Positions 33,130-40,399 of a DNA stretch of 44,945 nt are shown here, piece after piece. Made by a program: the position numbers and the translations under genes. Every line of letters begins with the position of its first letter. The first letter of the stretch is position 1. The notes beneath the pieces are model-generated. The model was not told where the DNA came from and searched no databases. It saw nothing but the letters and a program-made list of their open reading frames with translations. This stretch comes from an uncultured Eubacteriales bacterium (GTDB lineage: Bacteria > Bacillota > Clostridia > Christensenellales > Aristaeellaceae): the NCBI GenBank assembly GCA_900318145.1, contig ONJM01000025.1:1-44945 (forward strand), written 5' to 3'.

Positions 33130-33355
33130 ATCTTTCCGCAGCCCAGACAGATCCGGAGATGGGCTTTTGCCGCCTTCACCGTGCAGCGGTATTCATACCG
33201 CCGGCAGAACGGGCAGAGCATCCCGTCCGTCCAGGTCCTGCAGGCCTCCGGCTGCGTCCATCCCGGCGCGCCGGAGATGGGACCGGTATGAGGAGTATAT
33301 TGAGGTCTATACCGGTTTTGCCCTGAACATTGGGGAGTTCCAATGCCTAAACTAA
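33130..33355 (+). pseudogene. Phage-derived gene fragments
   Basis: The plus strand reads FAAFTVQRYSYRRQNGQSI and GCVHPGAPEM, then in another frame RYEEYIEVYTGFALNIGEF to a stop. A related FTGFTVQR frame is at 35472. The frame changes show decay. The minus-strand zinc-ribbon-like reading of the same bases is treated as rejected. Confidence 0.4.
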
Positions 33356-34659
33356 TCAGAAATACCCGCGTTGTCCGGAAGACAGATCTTTTCGGCTATC
33401 CCGACAATATCCAGGCTGCCCGGATCTTCCGTAAAGACAGCCAGAGACCAATTTACTTCATGGTTCGGATCAACCCACAGGCACCTTTCCACCCAGCGGC
33501 TGCCGTCCCGCGCGCGGCCAAAGATACCGCTGCAATTCCCGAAGCTGAACGTTTCTTCATCCATCCATTCATAATACAGCCCGGAGATGTCATCCGGCCT
33601 GCCTTCCGTCTGATTGACCGCGCGGACATAGTATTCATCGCCATCCCGGGAGAACTGTACCTCTGCGAGCCCTTCATCCTGCAGGCAGCGATAAAGAATA
33701 TTCTCCGCGTCTTCCGGAATGCTGAAGCATATGCCGGTAACTTCCTCCAGCTGCTGCTTCGCAGGCAGTTCCGTCCATGGATTCGAGAGGGATACCAAAG
33801 GTGCTTCCTCATATTCCTGATTCATCAGTTCCAATACAATGGCTTCTTCCGGTTTCTCGCCGCCTTCACTGTATTCCGGTACAAGCGTCAAATTGCTGAG
33901 ATTATCCATAAAAGGGAACATGACGGCAAATGTCACTTCTTCTGTTCCATTTACCGCGGACTCTCCGCAAAGATCCGTGGAAACAAGCGCGTCATTCTGA
34001 TACAGGTTCCAGCAGACAATAACATCAGCCCCTGTATCTTCTTCTCCTTCCTGCCAGGCAATCCAGCTTGCCGCCTGTTCCGGCGAGGTCATTACGATAA
34101 TACCCTTCAAATCCACTTTTCCTGTGTACAGAATTGCCCTTGCCTGAAAAGTCTCAGCCAGTGAAGCACCTTGTAAATACTGATTATACGGATGCTGTTC
34201 CAGGGTAAACTTCAGAAGCTGCTTTTCTTCACTTTCAGGAATTCTGTAAGCCAGGCAGAAAGTCTGGGTTTCAGCGAGTTCATCTTCCGGGACAATACAT
34301 TCTCTCCATCCGATGACCGTGCCGTCATCCTGCTGCACTTCACCGCCCGCAGTGATGTCCGCAAAGGAACCATCTTCCAGTTCGAGACCATCCAAAATCT
34401 CCGCCGCGCCATTCACATGATAGGAGATGTAGATTCGGTTTCCTTCATAATAAGCCTGGCTGATTTCTACGGTGGTTTGTCCCGTGGTTTGCGATATCGA
34501 AACCGTCTCTGCCGCATTGTCAATTGCTTCAAGACGGTCATCTGTGTATTCGGTTTCAATCATTTTCCTGAACAAACCGGTTTCGGACGCAGAAGCCACT
34601 GAAATGGAAATGACAAACAGAGCAACCATCAGTTTTCTGACTATTGTTTTACTGATCAT
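33352..34659 (-). CDS. Secreted hypothetical protein, DUF4179-like features
   Basis: 435 residues from the ATG at 34659, fixed by AAAGGAGTACGAAC. Signal peptide about 1-25 (LMVALFVISISVASAS). Residues 45-90 (TVSISQTTGQTTVEISQAY, IYISYHVNG) resemble the first strand pair of DUF4179-type ectodomains, which usually follow an anti-sigma membrane helix; here only a signal peptide precedes it. The rest is beta-rich and acidic with no other known motif. Function unknown. Its 5' end, including promoter and ribosome site, is duplicated at 34845-34965. It is likely monocistronic; no clear terminator after the stop. Confidence 0.8.
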   Translation of the reverse strand: MISKTIVRKLMVALFVISISVASASETGLFRKMIETEYTDDRLEAIDNAAETVSISQTTGQTTVEISQAYYEGNRIYISYHVNGAAEILDGLELEDGSFADITAGGEVQQDDGTVIGWRECIVPEDELAETQTFCLAYRIPESEEKQLLKFTLEQHPYNQYLQGASLAETFQARAILYTGKVDLKGIIVMTSPEQAASWIAWQEGEEDTGADVIVCWNLYQNDALVSTDLCGESAVNGTEEVTFAVMFPFMDNLSNLTLVPEYSEGGEKPEEAIVLELMNQEYEEAPLVSLSNPWTELPAKQQLEEVTGICFSIPEDAENILYRCLQDEGLAEVQFSRDGDEYYVRAVNQTEGRPDDISGLYYEWMDEETFSFGNCSGIFGRARDGSRWVERCLWVDPNHEVNWSLAVFTEDPGSLDIVGIAEKICLPDNAGISD

Positions 34660-34730
34660 GTTCGTACTCCTTTCATCCCGGAATATGTCTCTCTTTATTC
34701 CGGTCTGTCTATATAACGGATCAGATACTG
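34609..34730 (-). repeat. Duplicated gene 5' end, copy 1 (live)
   Basis: About 120 bases covering promoter, ribosome site, start and the first 17 codons of the secreted-protein gene. The same stretch recurs at 34845-34965. The shared upstream sequence CTGATCCGTTATATAG likely holds the -10 region. Confidence 0.7.
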
Positions 34731-34844
34731 CTTTTTGTTCCTCAGCAAGTATCCTGAGGATATCAGACAGAGAGCTCACTCAAAATACTTGTCATATGGC
34801 GAGTGTTGGGATTCTCGGCTAATATCCACTGATCTTCAGGTGTG

Positions 34845-34965
34845 AATGACAAATAGAGCAATCATCAGTCTTCTGGCTATTGTTTTACTGATCATGTTCG
34901 TTTCTCCTTTCATTCCGGAAGACGCCTTTTTATTCCGTTTCACCTATATAACGGATCAGATCCTG
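34845..34965 (-). pseudogene. Duplicated gene 5' end, copy 2 (truncated)
   Basis: GAAAGGAGAAACGAAC then an ATG at about 34897 opens MISKTIARRLMIALFVIHT followed by TGA. The live gene starts MISKTIVRKLMVALFVIS. So this is a 19-codon stub with its own promoter and ribosome site. The remaining intergenic bases (34740-34844 and 34966-35008) show nothing further. Confidence 0.7.
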
Positions 34966-35008
34966 TTTTGGCGGCCGTTTCAGGAACACACACGATGAAA
35001 GAGCAGAA

Positions 35009-35047
35009 CAAAAAAGCGGAGCGGGCAGCAGGATAGTCCGCCCGTTC
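35009..35047 (-). terminator. Terminator of bacteriocin B
   Basis: Minus strand: GAACGGGC pairs with GCCCGCTC (one mismatch), then CGCTTTTTT. It lies 32 bases after the stop codon. Confidence 0.75.
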
Positions 35048-35078
35048 CATGTGCAAATCAATCAAATTGCCTGATTAT

Positions 35079-35306
35079 TCATTTCCCTACCAGAAATACC
35101 ACAGCGGCACTGATTCCTCCCACGGCCCCGCCGACAAGCGCTCCGACGGCGGTGCCGACAGGCCCGGCAAATGATCCGAACATTCCTCCGGTGACGGCAA
35201 AGCTTACTACCGACAATCCGCTTACCGTACCTTTTGTAAAGGCATCTGCACCGCCGTTCACCATTGCCAGTTCATCCATGCTCAATTCCATCTTATTGGT
35301 ATCCAT
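35079..35306 (-). CDS. Class II bacteriocin-like peptide B with double-glycine leader
   Basis: 75 residues. Leader MDTNKMELSMDELAMVNGG, then a 56-residue mature part starting ADAFTKGTVSG and rich in Gly, Ala and Val (GGMFGSFAGPVGTAVG, GGAVGGISAAVVF). Like peptide A it is Cys-free and GxxxG-rich, consistent with a membrane-active helix pair. Ribosome site GGAGGAAAATAAAT. It has its own promoter and terminator, so it is a single-gene unit. No immunity protein is evident beside it. Confidence 0.85.
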   Translation of the reverse strand: MDTNKMELSMDELAMVNGGADAFTKGTVSGLSVVSFAVTGGMFGSFAGPVGTAVGALVGGAVGGISAAVVFLVGK

Positions 35307-35375
35307 ATTTATTTTCCTCCTGCGCTGTGCGCTTCATCTTTTTTTTCGCGGCGCCTGTTTCATCGCCGTCGTAAT

Positions 35376-35405
35376 TATGTACGCACAATTTGAGGGGGAT
35401 GGCAG
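35376..35405 (-). promoter_or_regulatory. Bacteriocin-type (class II) promoter B
   Basis: Minus strand: CTGCCA (35405-35400), 18-base spacer beginning TCCCCCTC and ending GCG, TACATA (35381-35376). Confidence 0.7.
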
Positions 35406-35471
35406 GAATCATTTGAAAAACCCTGCATTTTTTATTGTATTCCTCAATCCCTTTCCTCAATTGCTTCTGCC

Positions 35472-35669
35472 ATGACGGATCGGAATCTGGGGTTTACCGG
35501 GTTCACCGTGCAACGTACCGCCTTCGGAACGGAGCCTCCTTGCAGGCGGAGAAGTGGCTTACAGCACTCCGGGCTGAATTCTTTGGAACGGGAATACCTG
35601 GCGGGTGGTGAAGGTCCGGGACTGGGCCGGGTTCGGGTATGTGCAGGCGCTGGCGGTGCGGATGCATGA
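35472..35669 (+). pseudogene. Phage-derived gene fragments
   Basis: The plus strand reads MTDRNLGFTGFTVQRTAFG, related to the fragment at 33130. After a frame change it reads NGNTWRVVKVRDWAGFGY and VQALAVRMHE to a stop, which looks like the end of a phage head-tail or tail protein. A small hairpin (GCCCGC with GCGGGC, 35673-35689) follows; on the minus strand it precedes TTTATTC and could end the GNAT pseudogene transcript. Confidence 0.4.
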
Positions 35670-35778
35670 ATAAAGCCCGCGGATGCGGGCCGGTCATGGT
35701 TTATGAATGGGTGGTGGCATTTTATTTCATAGACTTTTAACATGGTTCTTCCATCAAATTCCGAATTGTCGATCGCAA

Positions 35779-36225
35779 TCAAAAGATTCTTTTGAATAAC
35801 CGCGCACTCCAGAATGTCATATCCAATTCATCCAGATAGAAATGGAAAATGGCTTTCCAGTTTTTCGTCGCCGTGCTTAATACCATATATTCAGCTTCAG
35901 GTTTTACAGCTTCTTCAGTGTATCTGAACAGTTTCGCCCCAATGCCCTCAGATCGTCTTCCCGGTACAACATATAATTCCTCAACCTCGAAATAAGGCGT
36001 TCCTTCCGGCATGATTGATTTCATCTGTTCTGACCGACAGACTTTGCCAAGCAGATATCCTATAACTGTATTTCCGTCTTCAGCAAAGAAGATCCTGTTG
36101 CCCTCAATATCGGATTTGTCATTCGGACGGTATCCGTAGCAGCTGTCTTCCGCAGCTCAGTCCTCTGAAAAGCGAATTAACTGATCCAATACTTCTTCAT
36201 TCAGATTTACTTCGTGAATCGTCAT
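35779..36225 (-). pseudogene. GNAT acetyltransferase interrupted by one TGA codon
   Basis: From the ATG at 36225 (AAGGAGACAGGAAC upstream) the frame reads MTIHEVNLNEEVLDQLIRF, SED, then TGA at 36159-36157, then AAEDSCYGYRPNDKSD and onward without another stop to 35779. The reading would give a 148-residue GNAT with VEELYVVPGRRSEGIGAKLF as the acetyl-CoA loop. TGA probably replaced TGG (Trp). All else, including promoter and ribosome site, is intact, so the loss is recent. TGA is used as a normal stop elsewhere in the window. Confidence 0.85.
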
Positions 36226-36285
36226 GTTCCTGTCTCCTTGGAAAAGGACTCAAAAAGCAGCACTTCAAATTTCTTCCCGGAGGGC

Positions 36286-36315
36286 AGTATACCATGAACC
36301 AGGAAATCAATTCAA
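36286..36315 (-). promoter_or_regulatory. Class III recurring promoter, copy 2 (GNAT pseudogene)
   Basis: Minus strand: TTGAAT (36315-36310), 18-base spacer, TATACT (36291-36286). Nearly identical to 31323-31352 over about 55 bases. Confidence 0.55.
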
Positions 36316-36705
36316 TTCTGTATGCTGCGCTCTGCGCGTGCTTCGGCCTGTCGCCGAATTCATCGCAGGCATCCCGCCGGATCCGCGAGGCGTATCAGGA
36401 GCCGGAGAACGCGCCCCGTCCGCCCTGACCCAGTCCCAGGTGGACGCCATCCAGGACCTGAACGGCAATGTCTATGTCACCCGGGGATGGGGGACTGATT
36501 TCTCCGCCGCTGGGCGAAATGGCAGAAAAACAACCAGGATCCCTCGCGCGTCGCGCTCAGGACCCTGACCATACAGGACGCATCCGGGAATTTCAGCATT
36601 GTCTGCACCGGCGTAACCCTGCAGAAGGTTCCGGACCGGGTCTTTGACCGGGCGGCCACGAACCTGGTATATACCCTGCTCGCCACGACCATTACGGAAC
36701 AGTGA
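36316..36705 (+). pseudogene. Decayed phage tail-region genes
   Basis: Two protein-like stretches on the plus strand. The first reads ALTQSQVDAIQDLNGNVYV then TRGW. The second, in another frame, reads VALRTLTIQDASGNFSIVC, TGVTLQKVPDRVFDRAATN and LVYTLLATTITEQ before TGA at 36703-36705. Upstream bases (from 36330) also read ACFGLSPNSSQASRRIREAY in a third frame. The pieces look like consecutive phage structural genes with deletions between them. The end resembles the fragment at 28690. Confidence 0.5.
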
Positions 36706-36710
36706 CGGAT

Positions 36711-36926
36711 TTACGCGATTTGATCCCAGTGTGCTCTGATATAATCTTCCTGTTCTTTGTTGAAGTCCTTGTTATAGAGGTAGAAATCCCGGATGCATTG
36801 CTCCAGCGTTTTATCGGCTCTCTTTGCCCGGAATATCACCTCGTTCAGATAATCTGTGACTATAAAATCAAGTTCCCCGCCGGTTGCTTTTTCAAGGTCT
36901 GAGAGAGTAAGGTTTTTCACTTTCAT
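36711..36926 (-). CDS. Short peptide E with GG-type leader and charged body
   Basis: 71 residues from the ATG at 36926 (AGGAGGAAACGACG upstream). The first 17 residues, MKVKNLTLSDLEKATGG, look like a double-glycine leader. The following 54 residues (starting ELDFIVTDYLNEVIF and ending YIRAHWDQIA) are charged and helical, unlike the Gly-rich mature peptides A-D. It lies 62 bases after peptide C on the same strand with no terminator, so the two form a bicistron. It could be a partner peptide, an immunity-like factor or a Nif11-like secreted peptide; the leader favours export. Confidence 0.7.
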   Translation of the reverse strand: MKVKNLTLSDLEKATGGELDFIVTDYLNEVIFRAKRADKTLEQCIRDFYLYNKDFNKEQEDYIRAHWDQIA

Positions 36927-36987
36927 CGTCGTTTCCTCCTGTTTCAATTCTGATTCTTTGTGTTTGTTCGTTTGGAAATATGCAGGC

Positions 36988-37137
36988 TCACCAGCCGCCG
37001 CTTGCGCCGCCTGGCTTCTCTTCTTCTGAAGTGATCAGCCCTAACGTAATCATAAGAGCTATAAATGCCATATCAACCAGGTTTCCTCCTGAAACCGATT
37101 CCATTTCGTTAAGGTTCAGTTCTTTTCCGGTATCCAT
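36988..37137 (-). CDS. Bacteriocin-like peptide C with double-glycine leader
   Basis: 49 residues from the ATG at 37137 (AAGGAGAAGAGAGA upstream). Leader MDTGKELNLNEMESVSGG, then a 31-residue body NLVDMAFIALMITLGLI followed by TSEEEKPGGASGGW. A short hydrophobic helix plus a Gly-rich, acidic tail. It is shorter than A, B and D. First gene of a bicistron with peptide E and preceded by a class II promoter. Confidence 0.75.
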   Translation of the reverse strand: MDTGKELNLNEMESVSGGNLVDMAFIALMITLGLITSEEEKPGGASGGW

Positions 37138-37206
37138 TCTCTCTTCTCCTTGCTGTTTTAGCGTTTTTATTACTGTTTCGGGAATCTGTTTATGTCCTTT
37201 CATTTG

Positions 37207-37236
37207 TTTATACGCAGAGCCGGGGAAGAATGTCAG
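37207..37236 (-). promoter_or_regulatory. Bacteriocin-type (class II) promoter C
   Basis: Minus strand: CTGACA (37236-37231), 18-base spacer with CCCCGGC and ending GCG, TATAAA (37212-37207). Confidence 0.7.
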
Positions 37237-37322
37237 TGAAAGTGAATTGGTATATTAAAGCTGTTCTGAATATTGCAATATGCATCCGTCAATGATTAAA
37301 TCATGACGCCTTTTCCCTGAAG

Positions 37323-37625
37323 ATCCAGACGAATTCCGAATCCGCGACGGGGTCGGATTATATCAACGGCGCAAGGAACCAGCCGGACAGGGTGATCCTG
37401 TCCGTCATCGAGACGAACGTCGGGCACGCCGCCGGCCGGGCGGACCGGATGCTGCAGGCCATGGAATCCGTCAAGCGCACCCGTACGCTCTGCGATGTGG
37501 TGACTCCGGCAAGGACGTATACGGCGATGCTGCTGTCCGAGTTCACCGCGACCGTGGACGAGTCCAGGCAGTCCGGCTGGAAGGGGATACCTTTCCAAGC
37601 AAAAGAAAAATCCGGAACCAATTGA
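37323..37625 (+). pseudogene. Phage tail/baseplate gene fragment
   Basis: A 101-codon frame without start reads SATGSDYINGARNQPDRVIL, SVIETNVGHAAGRADRML, KRTRTLCDVVTPARTYTAML and LSEFTATVDESRQSGWK before running into unrelated codons and TGA. This pattern, a PDRV(I/T)L block followed by a conserved R...(Y)TAMLLSEFT block, fits small phage tail proteins encoded next to tape-measure genes. Confidence 0.55.
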
Positions 37626-37732
37626 AACATGATCATAAAATGCAAATGAAGAATCGTTTTCTCTTTTTACTTGCAGGCTGTGCTGTTATAAAGTAAAATG
37701 AGAATAAGAAATACATCAGGCTGTTTTTTGAC

Positions 37733-37771
37733 ATGAAGAAGATTCTTGCTGTTTTGTTCGCACTCGTTTAG
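37733..37771 (+). other. 12-codon mini-ORF upstream of the transglutaminase gene
   Basis: ATG to TAG reads MKKILAVLFALV. It looks like the start of a signal peptide. Its stop overlaps the AGGAGGTGA ribosome site of the next gene, so if translated it would couple to it. It may be a leader peptide or the stub of a deleted gene. The ribosome site of the mini-ORF itself is poor. Confidence 0.35.
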
Positions 37772-37782
37772 GAGGTGACCCA

Positions 37783-38952
37783 ATGAGACGAACACTGGCA
37801 ATTGTGATCGCTCTGATTCTCCTGATGCTCGGCAACGACGCAACCGCGGTGGTGAATCCGCCCTATTCATCAGAACCGACATCAGCGCTGTGGAAGCTCT
37901 ATGATCCCGAACTGCATTACTGGTATCAGCAGCTGACCGAAGCCGAGAAAAGACTGTTCTCCGCACGGTACGACTGCATTGCGCTCGGGCAGGCGGATCT
38001 GTGGGACTATCCCTGCGGACGTTTGGTGCTGGAGAGCCGCGAAAGAATCGATTACGCGTTGCTGAGGGATTGCCCGGAACTGTTGTATTATCCGCAGGCC
38101 GGGACGTCGGATTTATTGCGCTACGGGCGGATCCAGGCGCCGGATGAAGCGTTCTGCGCACGGCATGCCGCTTTGCTGCCGGACATGCTCGCGGAATGTA
38201 TGGCGGCTTTGGACGCGATCCGCCGGCAGCCGGAATGGGGAGAAACGGATTTTGAGAAGGAAATCGCCGCAGACCGGTTCCTTGTGCATCATTGCATGTA
38301 TGAACCCGAGCTGATCGACGAAACCAGTACCGAACAGAATCTGGAACTGTACATAGCCCGGACGACAGCCTACAGCGCGCTTGTCGAGGGCCGGGCCATC
38401 TGCGCCGGGTATGCGTCCGCGATGACCCTGGCGATGCGCTGCTTCGGCGTGCCGTGCCTCAGCACGACCGGGTCTTATTATGCGGGAAACGGGGGTGTTT
38501 CCGGACATGAATGGAACATCATACAGATCGGCGGGGAATGGACTCACGAAGACGTTACCTTCAATGACCGCGACGATGAAGTTTATACCGAAGACTATTT
38601 TCCGCATACCAATCTGACATCCACGGAAATCTTTCAGTACGTCAGAAATGACCAGCTCAGGGCCGGAATGAAGCTCCGGAATCCGCACAGCATGTCCGAC
38701 AAAAACAATTATTACATTCGGAAAGGACAGACGCTGGGTGCGGACTGGCAGGAGGAGGCCGTGCGGCGTGTTCAGGAGGCCCATGATGCGGGCAGGCACG
38801 CCATCGGTTTCCGCATGCTTGACAGCGCGGCCTTAGAGGAGGCGATCCGCATGGTCGATTCAGAGGATATGAGCGTGTTTGCCGGCGTGGCTTTTCCCGT
38901 GACGGTGGATTACATCCGGAATGCGCGTGTGCTGTATATCAGTTGGAAATAA
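37783..38952 (+). CDS. Secreted transglutaminase-like cysteine peptidase-fold protein
   Basis: 389 residues. Signal peptide about 1-22 (RTLAIVIALILLMLGNDATAV). Transglutaminase-core catalytic triad: C207 in EGRAICAGYA, H242 in SGHEWNII and D257 in WTHEDVTFND. The N-terminal 190 residues are helical and carry WYQQLTEAEKRLFSARYD and FEKEIAADRFLVHHCMYE, as in other clostridial secreted transglutaminase-like proteins. These may act as cysteine proteases or cross-linking enzymes at the cell surface; which one is unknown. The ribosome site is AGGAGGTGACCCA. This is one of the few live plus-strand genes in the region. A weak TTATAA near 37687 could be its -10 box. Confidence 0.88.
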   Translation: MRRTLAIVIALILLMLGNDATAVVNPPYSSEPTSALWKLYDPELHYWYQQLTEAEKRLFSARYDCIALGQADLWDYPCGRLVLESRERIDYALLRDCPELLYYPQAGTSDLLRYGRIQAPDEAFCARHAALLPDMLAECMAALDAIRRQPEWGETDFEKEIAADRFLVHHCMYEPELIDETSTEQNLELYIARTTAYSALVEGRAICAGYASAMTLAMRCFGVPCLSTTGSYYAGNGGVSGHEWNIIQIGGEWTHEDVTFNDRDDEVYTEDYFPHTNLTSTEIFQYVRNDQLRAGMKLRNPHSMSDKNNYYIRKGQTLGADWQEEAVRRVQEAHDAGRHAIGFRMLDSAALEEAIRMVDSEDMSVFAGVAFPVTVDYIRNARVLYISWK

Positions 38953-39199
38953 TTACCATTTCAAAATCATCGTTTCCGTTGCTGTCAGCCCAATTTTCCG
39001 GTTGGGTATTCGGTTTGGGCGGGAAGACAACAATTTTTCATGAAATCATAGTACGCAAATCCTGCACAGATTTAATCATGTAAGATTAGCGTTAATTCGT
39101 ACGGATTATCCGGGTTCCAGCAGCCTAGTGTATTTTGCCATGATTTCTTTGTTAGATTATCCTTTTTAATCATCAAATTAGGTATCTACAGCGAACAAG

Positions 39200-39238
39200 A
39201 AAAATAGCGCCAATTCGTGCGAATCAGCGCTATTTTTT
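39200..39238 (-). terminator. Terminator of the HU/DUF6465 operon
   Basis: AAAATAGCGC pairs with GCGCTATTTT, with an inner ATTCG/CGAAT extension, and is flanked by T-runs on both strands. On the minus strand it is 11 bases after the DUF6465 stop. It may also serve the transglutaminase gene on the plus strand. The 247 bases before it (38953-39199) are AT-rich with no visible gene. Confidence 0.85.
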
Positions 39239-39248
39239 TCAGAGCTTC

Positions 39249-39764
39249 TTAATCCCAGATATCCATAGAACCCATTTCGCCGTTCTTACCGATCCAGTAG
39301 ATCTTGTTTTCTTCAATCTTGATATAGGCGTCAGTGGCTTCCTTCGGCAGTCTGGCAGCGATTTCCTCCGGCGTTACGGCACCGCCCATATTGCTCTGGA
39401 ATACAAGATTCAGCTTGCCGGTCTTTGCTTTTGCAACAGGTTTCTTTACGGCTTCCACAGCCGGCGCGATAGTCTTTTTGACTTTCTGTGCAGCAGCGCG
39501 GGTCTTCTTTTTGGTTTCGATCGTCATTGCGGCTTTAGCGTCTTTGGCTTCAGCGGAAACTGCCGCCTTGACTTCCTTAGCTTCAGTTTTTTTGGCGGTG
39601 GTTTTCTTTTCCACTTTAGCTTTGGTTTCAGCGGCCTTTTCCTTGGTCAGCTTGGCAGCTTTCCGAACGGTTTTCTTAGCTTCGATCTTTTCCGCAGCGG
39701 CTTTATCAGCAATTTTCTTGGCGGTATCCTTGATTTCTTCCGTAATGTTCTTCTTTGTAGCCAT
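39249..39764 (-). CDS. Lys/Ala-rich histone-H1-like protein with C-terminal DUF6465
   Basis: 171 residues from the ATG at 39764 (GAGGT upstream); the in-frame upstream ATG lacks a ribosome site. Residues 1-115 are Lys/Ala/Glu-rich with many KKT, AKA and KKP steps, like bacterial histone-H1-type proteins. The last 55 residues form a DUF6465 domain: LNLVFQSNMGGAVTPEEI, RLPKEATDAYIKIEENKI and YWIGKNGEMGSMDIWD. The N-terminal tail should be disordered and bind nucleic acid. The gene starts 13 bases after the HU gene and shares its promoter, which suggests a joint role in nucleoid structure (inference). Confidence 0.88.
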   Translation of the reverse strand: MATKKNITEEIKDTAKKIADKAAAEKIEAKKTVRKAAKLTKEKAAETKAKVEKKTTAKKTEAKEVKAAVSAEAKDAKAAMTIETKKKTRAAAQKVKKTIAPAVEAVKKPVAKAKTGKLNLVFQSNMGGAVTPEEIAARLPKEATDAYIKIEENKIYWIGKNGEMGSMDIWD

Positions 39765-39777
39765 TTTTTTATACCTC

Positions 39778-40050
39778 TTATTTATCAACTTTATCTTTCA
39801 GGGCTTTGCCGGCTTTGAAGGCAGGGACTTTGGAAGCCTTGATCTTCACAACTTCACCGGTCCTGGGATTACGTCCTTCACGGGCAGCACGTGTTTTTAC
39901 AGTGAAAGTACCAAATCCAAGCAGTGCAACATTTTCGCCTTTTGCAAGTGCATCTCCGATGGCACCGAATACAGTGTTGACTGCGGCTTCCGCATCCTTC
40001 TTGGTCAGGCCGTTTGCGGCGACGGCATTAATGAGTTCTCCCTTATTCAT
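39778..40050 (-). CDS. hup: HU-family DNA-binding protein
   Basis: 90 residues, full HU length. [15 protein letters not shown] starts the helix-turn-helix body. The beta-arm keeps the signature [22 protein letters not shown], read as GFGTF, R-AAR and GRNPRTGE, including the tip Pro. HU bends and compacts DNA as a dimer. AAAGGAACTATAAT precedes the ATG. Promoter at 40092-40120. First gene of a two-gene operon with the H1-like protein. Confidence 0.96.
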   Translation of the reverse strand: MNKGELINAVAANGLTKKDAEAAVNTVFGAIGDALAKGENVALLGFGTFTVKTRAAREGRNPRTGEVVKIKASKVPAFKAGKALKDKVDK

Positions 40051-40091
40051 ATTATAGTTCCTTTCTGCCTGTCAGGCTATGATTTACAGGA

Positions 40092-40120
40092 AGTATATCA
40101 TGGTTTGCCGAATGCATCAA
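40092..40120 (-). promoter_or_regulatory. Sigma-A promoter of the HU operon
   Basis: Minus strand: TTGATG (40120-40115), 17-base spacer, TATACT (40097-40092). A second possible -35 (TTGACA at 40147-40142, 17 bases from TAGATT) lies just upstream. Confidence 0.75.
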
Positions 40121-40165
40121 TCTAAGGTAATGAGTTGACCGTGTCAAGTTGTTACGGAGTTTTTG

Positions 40166-40396
40166 TCAGGAGACCATTTCAAGCAGGGGCTTCATCGCGC
40201 CGACGGACTTACGTAGCAGGTAAACGCCGTCAACTTTTCCGAGTGCATCACATTCGTGTTCGAAAAGACTCCAATCGTGTTTGACGTTAAGCATCTCGTC
40301 TGACTGTTTTTTCGCATAGTCACTGTACCTGGCAAGGTAAAGCAATAGCAATAGACAAATGTTCTCAGAAATCTGGTATTCCAACGCTTTTGCCAC
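40166..40396 (-). CDS. Hypothetical 76-residue protein or fragment
   Basis: GTG start at 40396 with GGAG 7 bases upstream. The product starts VAKALEYQISENICLLLLLY and contains QSDEMLNVKHDWSLFEHE and LLRKSVGAMKPLLEMVS. It reads like real protein, but the frame stays open upstream (LTKEWSHC) and the start abuts the phage tape-measure remnant. It may be the 3' part of a gene cut by that insertion. Family not recognised. No terminator or promoter found. Confidence 0.4.
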   Translation of the reverse strand: MAKALEYQISENICLLLLLYLARYSDYAKKQSDEMLNVKHDWSLFEHECDALGKVDGVYLLRKSVGAMKPLLEMVS

Positions 40397-40399
40397 GCA

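Noticed and set aside
33015-33221. 68-residue minus-strand frame with zinc-ribbon-like CPFC and CLGC pairs
   Set aside because: It has no ribosome site, ends inside the bacteriocin A promoter, and the plus strand of the same bases matches the FTVQR fragment seen again at 35472. The Cys pairs are probably chance on the antisense of a phage remnant.
35779-36225. Genetic-code change (TGA = Trp) suggested by the GNAT gene
   Set aside because: TGA is the stop of many intact genes here, for example the helicase and the small membrane protein, so a point mutation is far simpler.
38953-39199. Small RNA or attachment site in the AT-rich gap after the transglutaminase gene
   Set aside because: Apart from loosely similar AATTCGTACGGATT and AATTCGTGCGAATC words I saw no promoter-terminator pair, repeat or tRNA-like fold.
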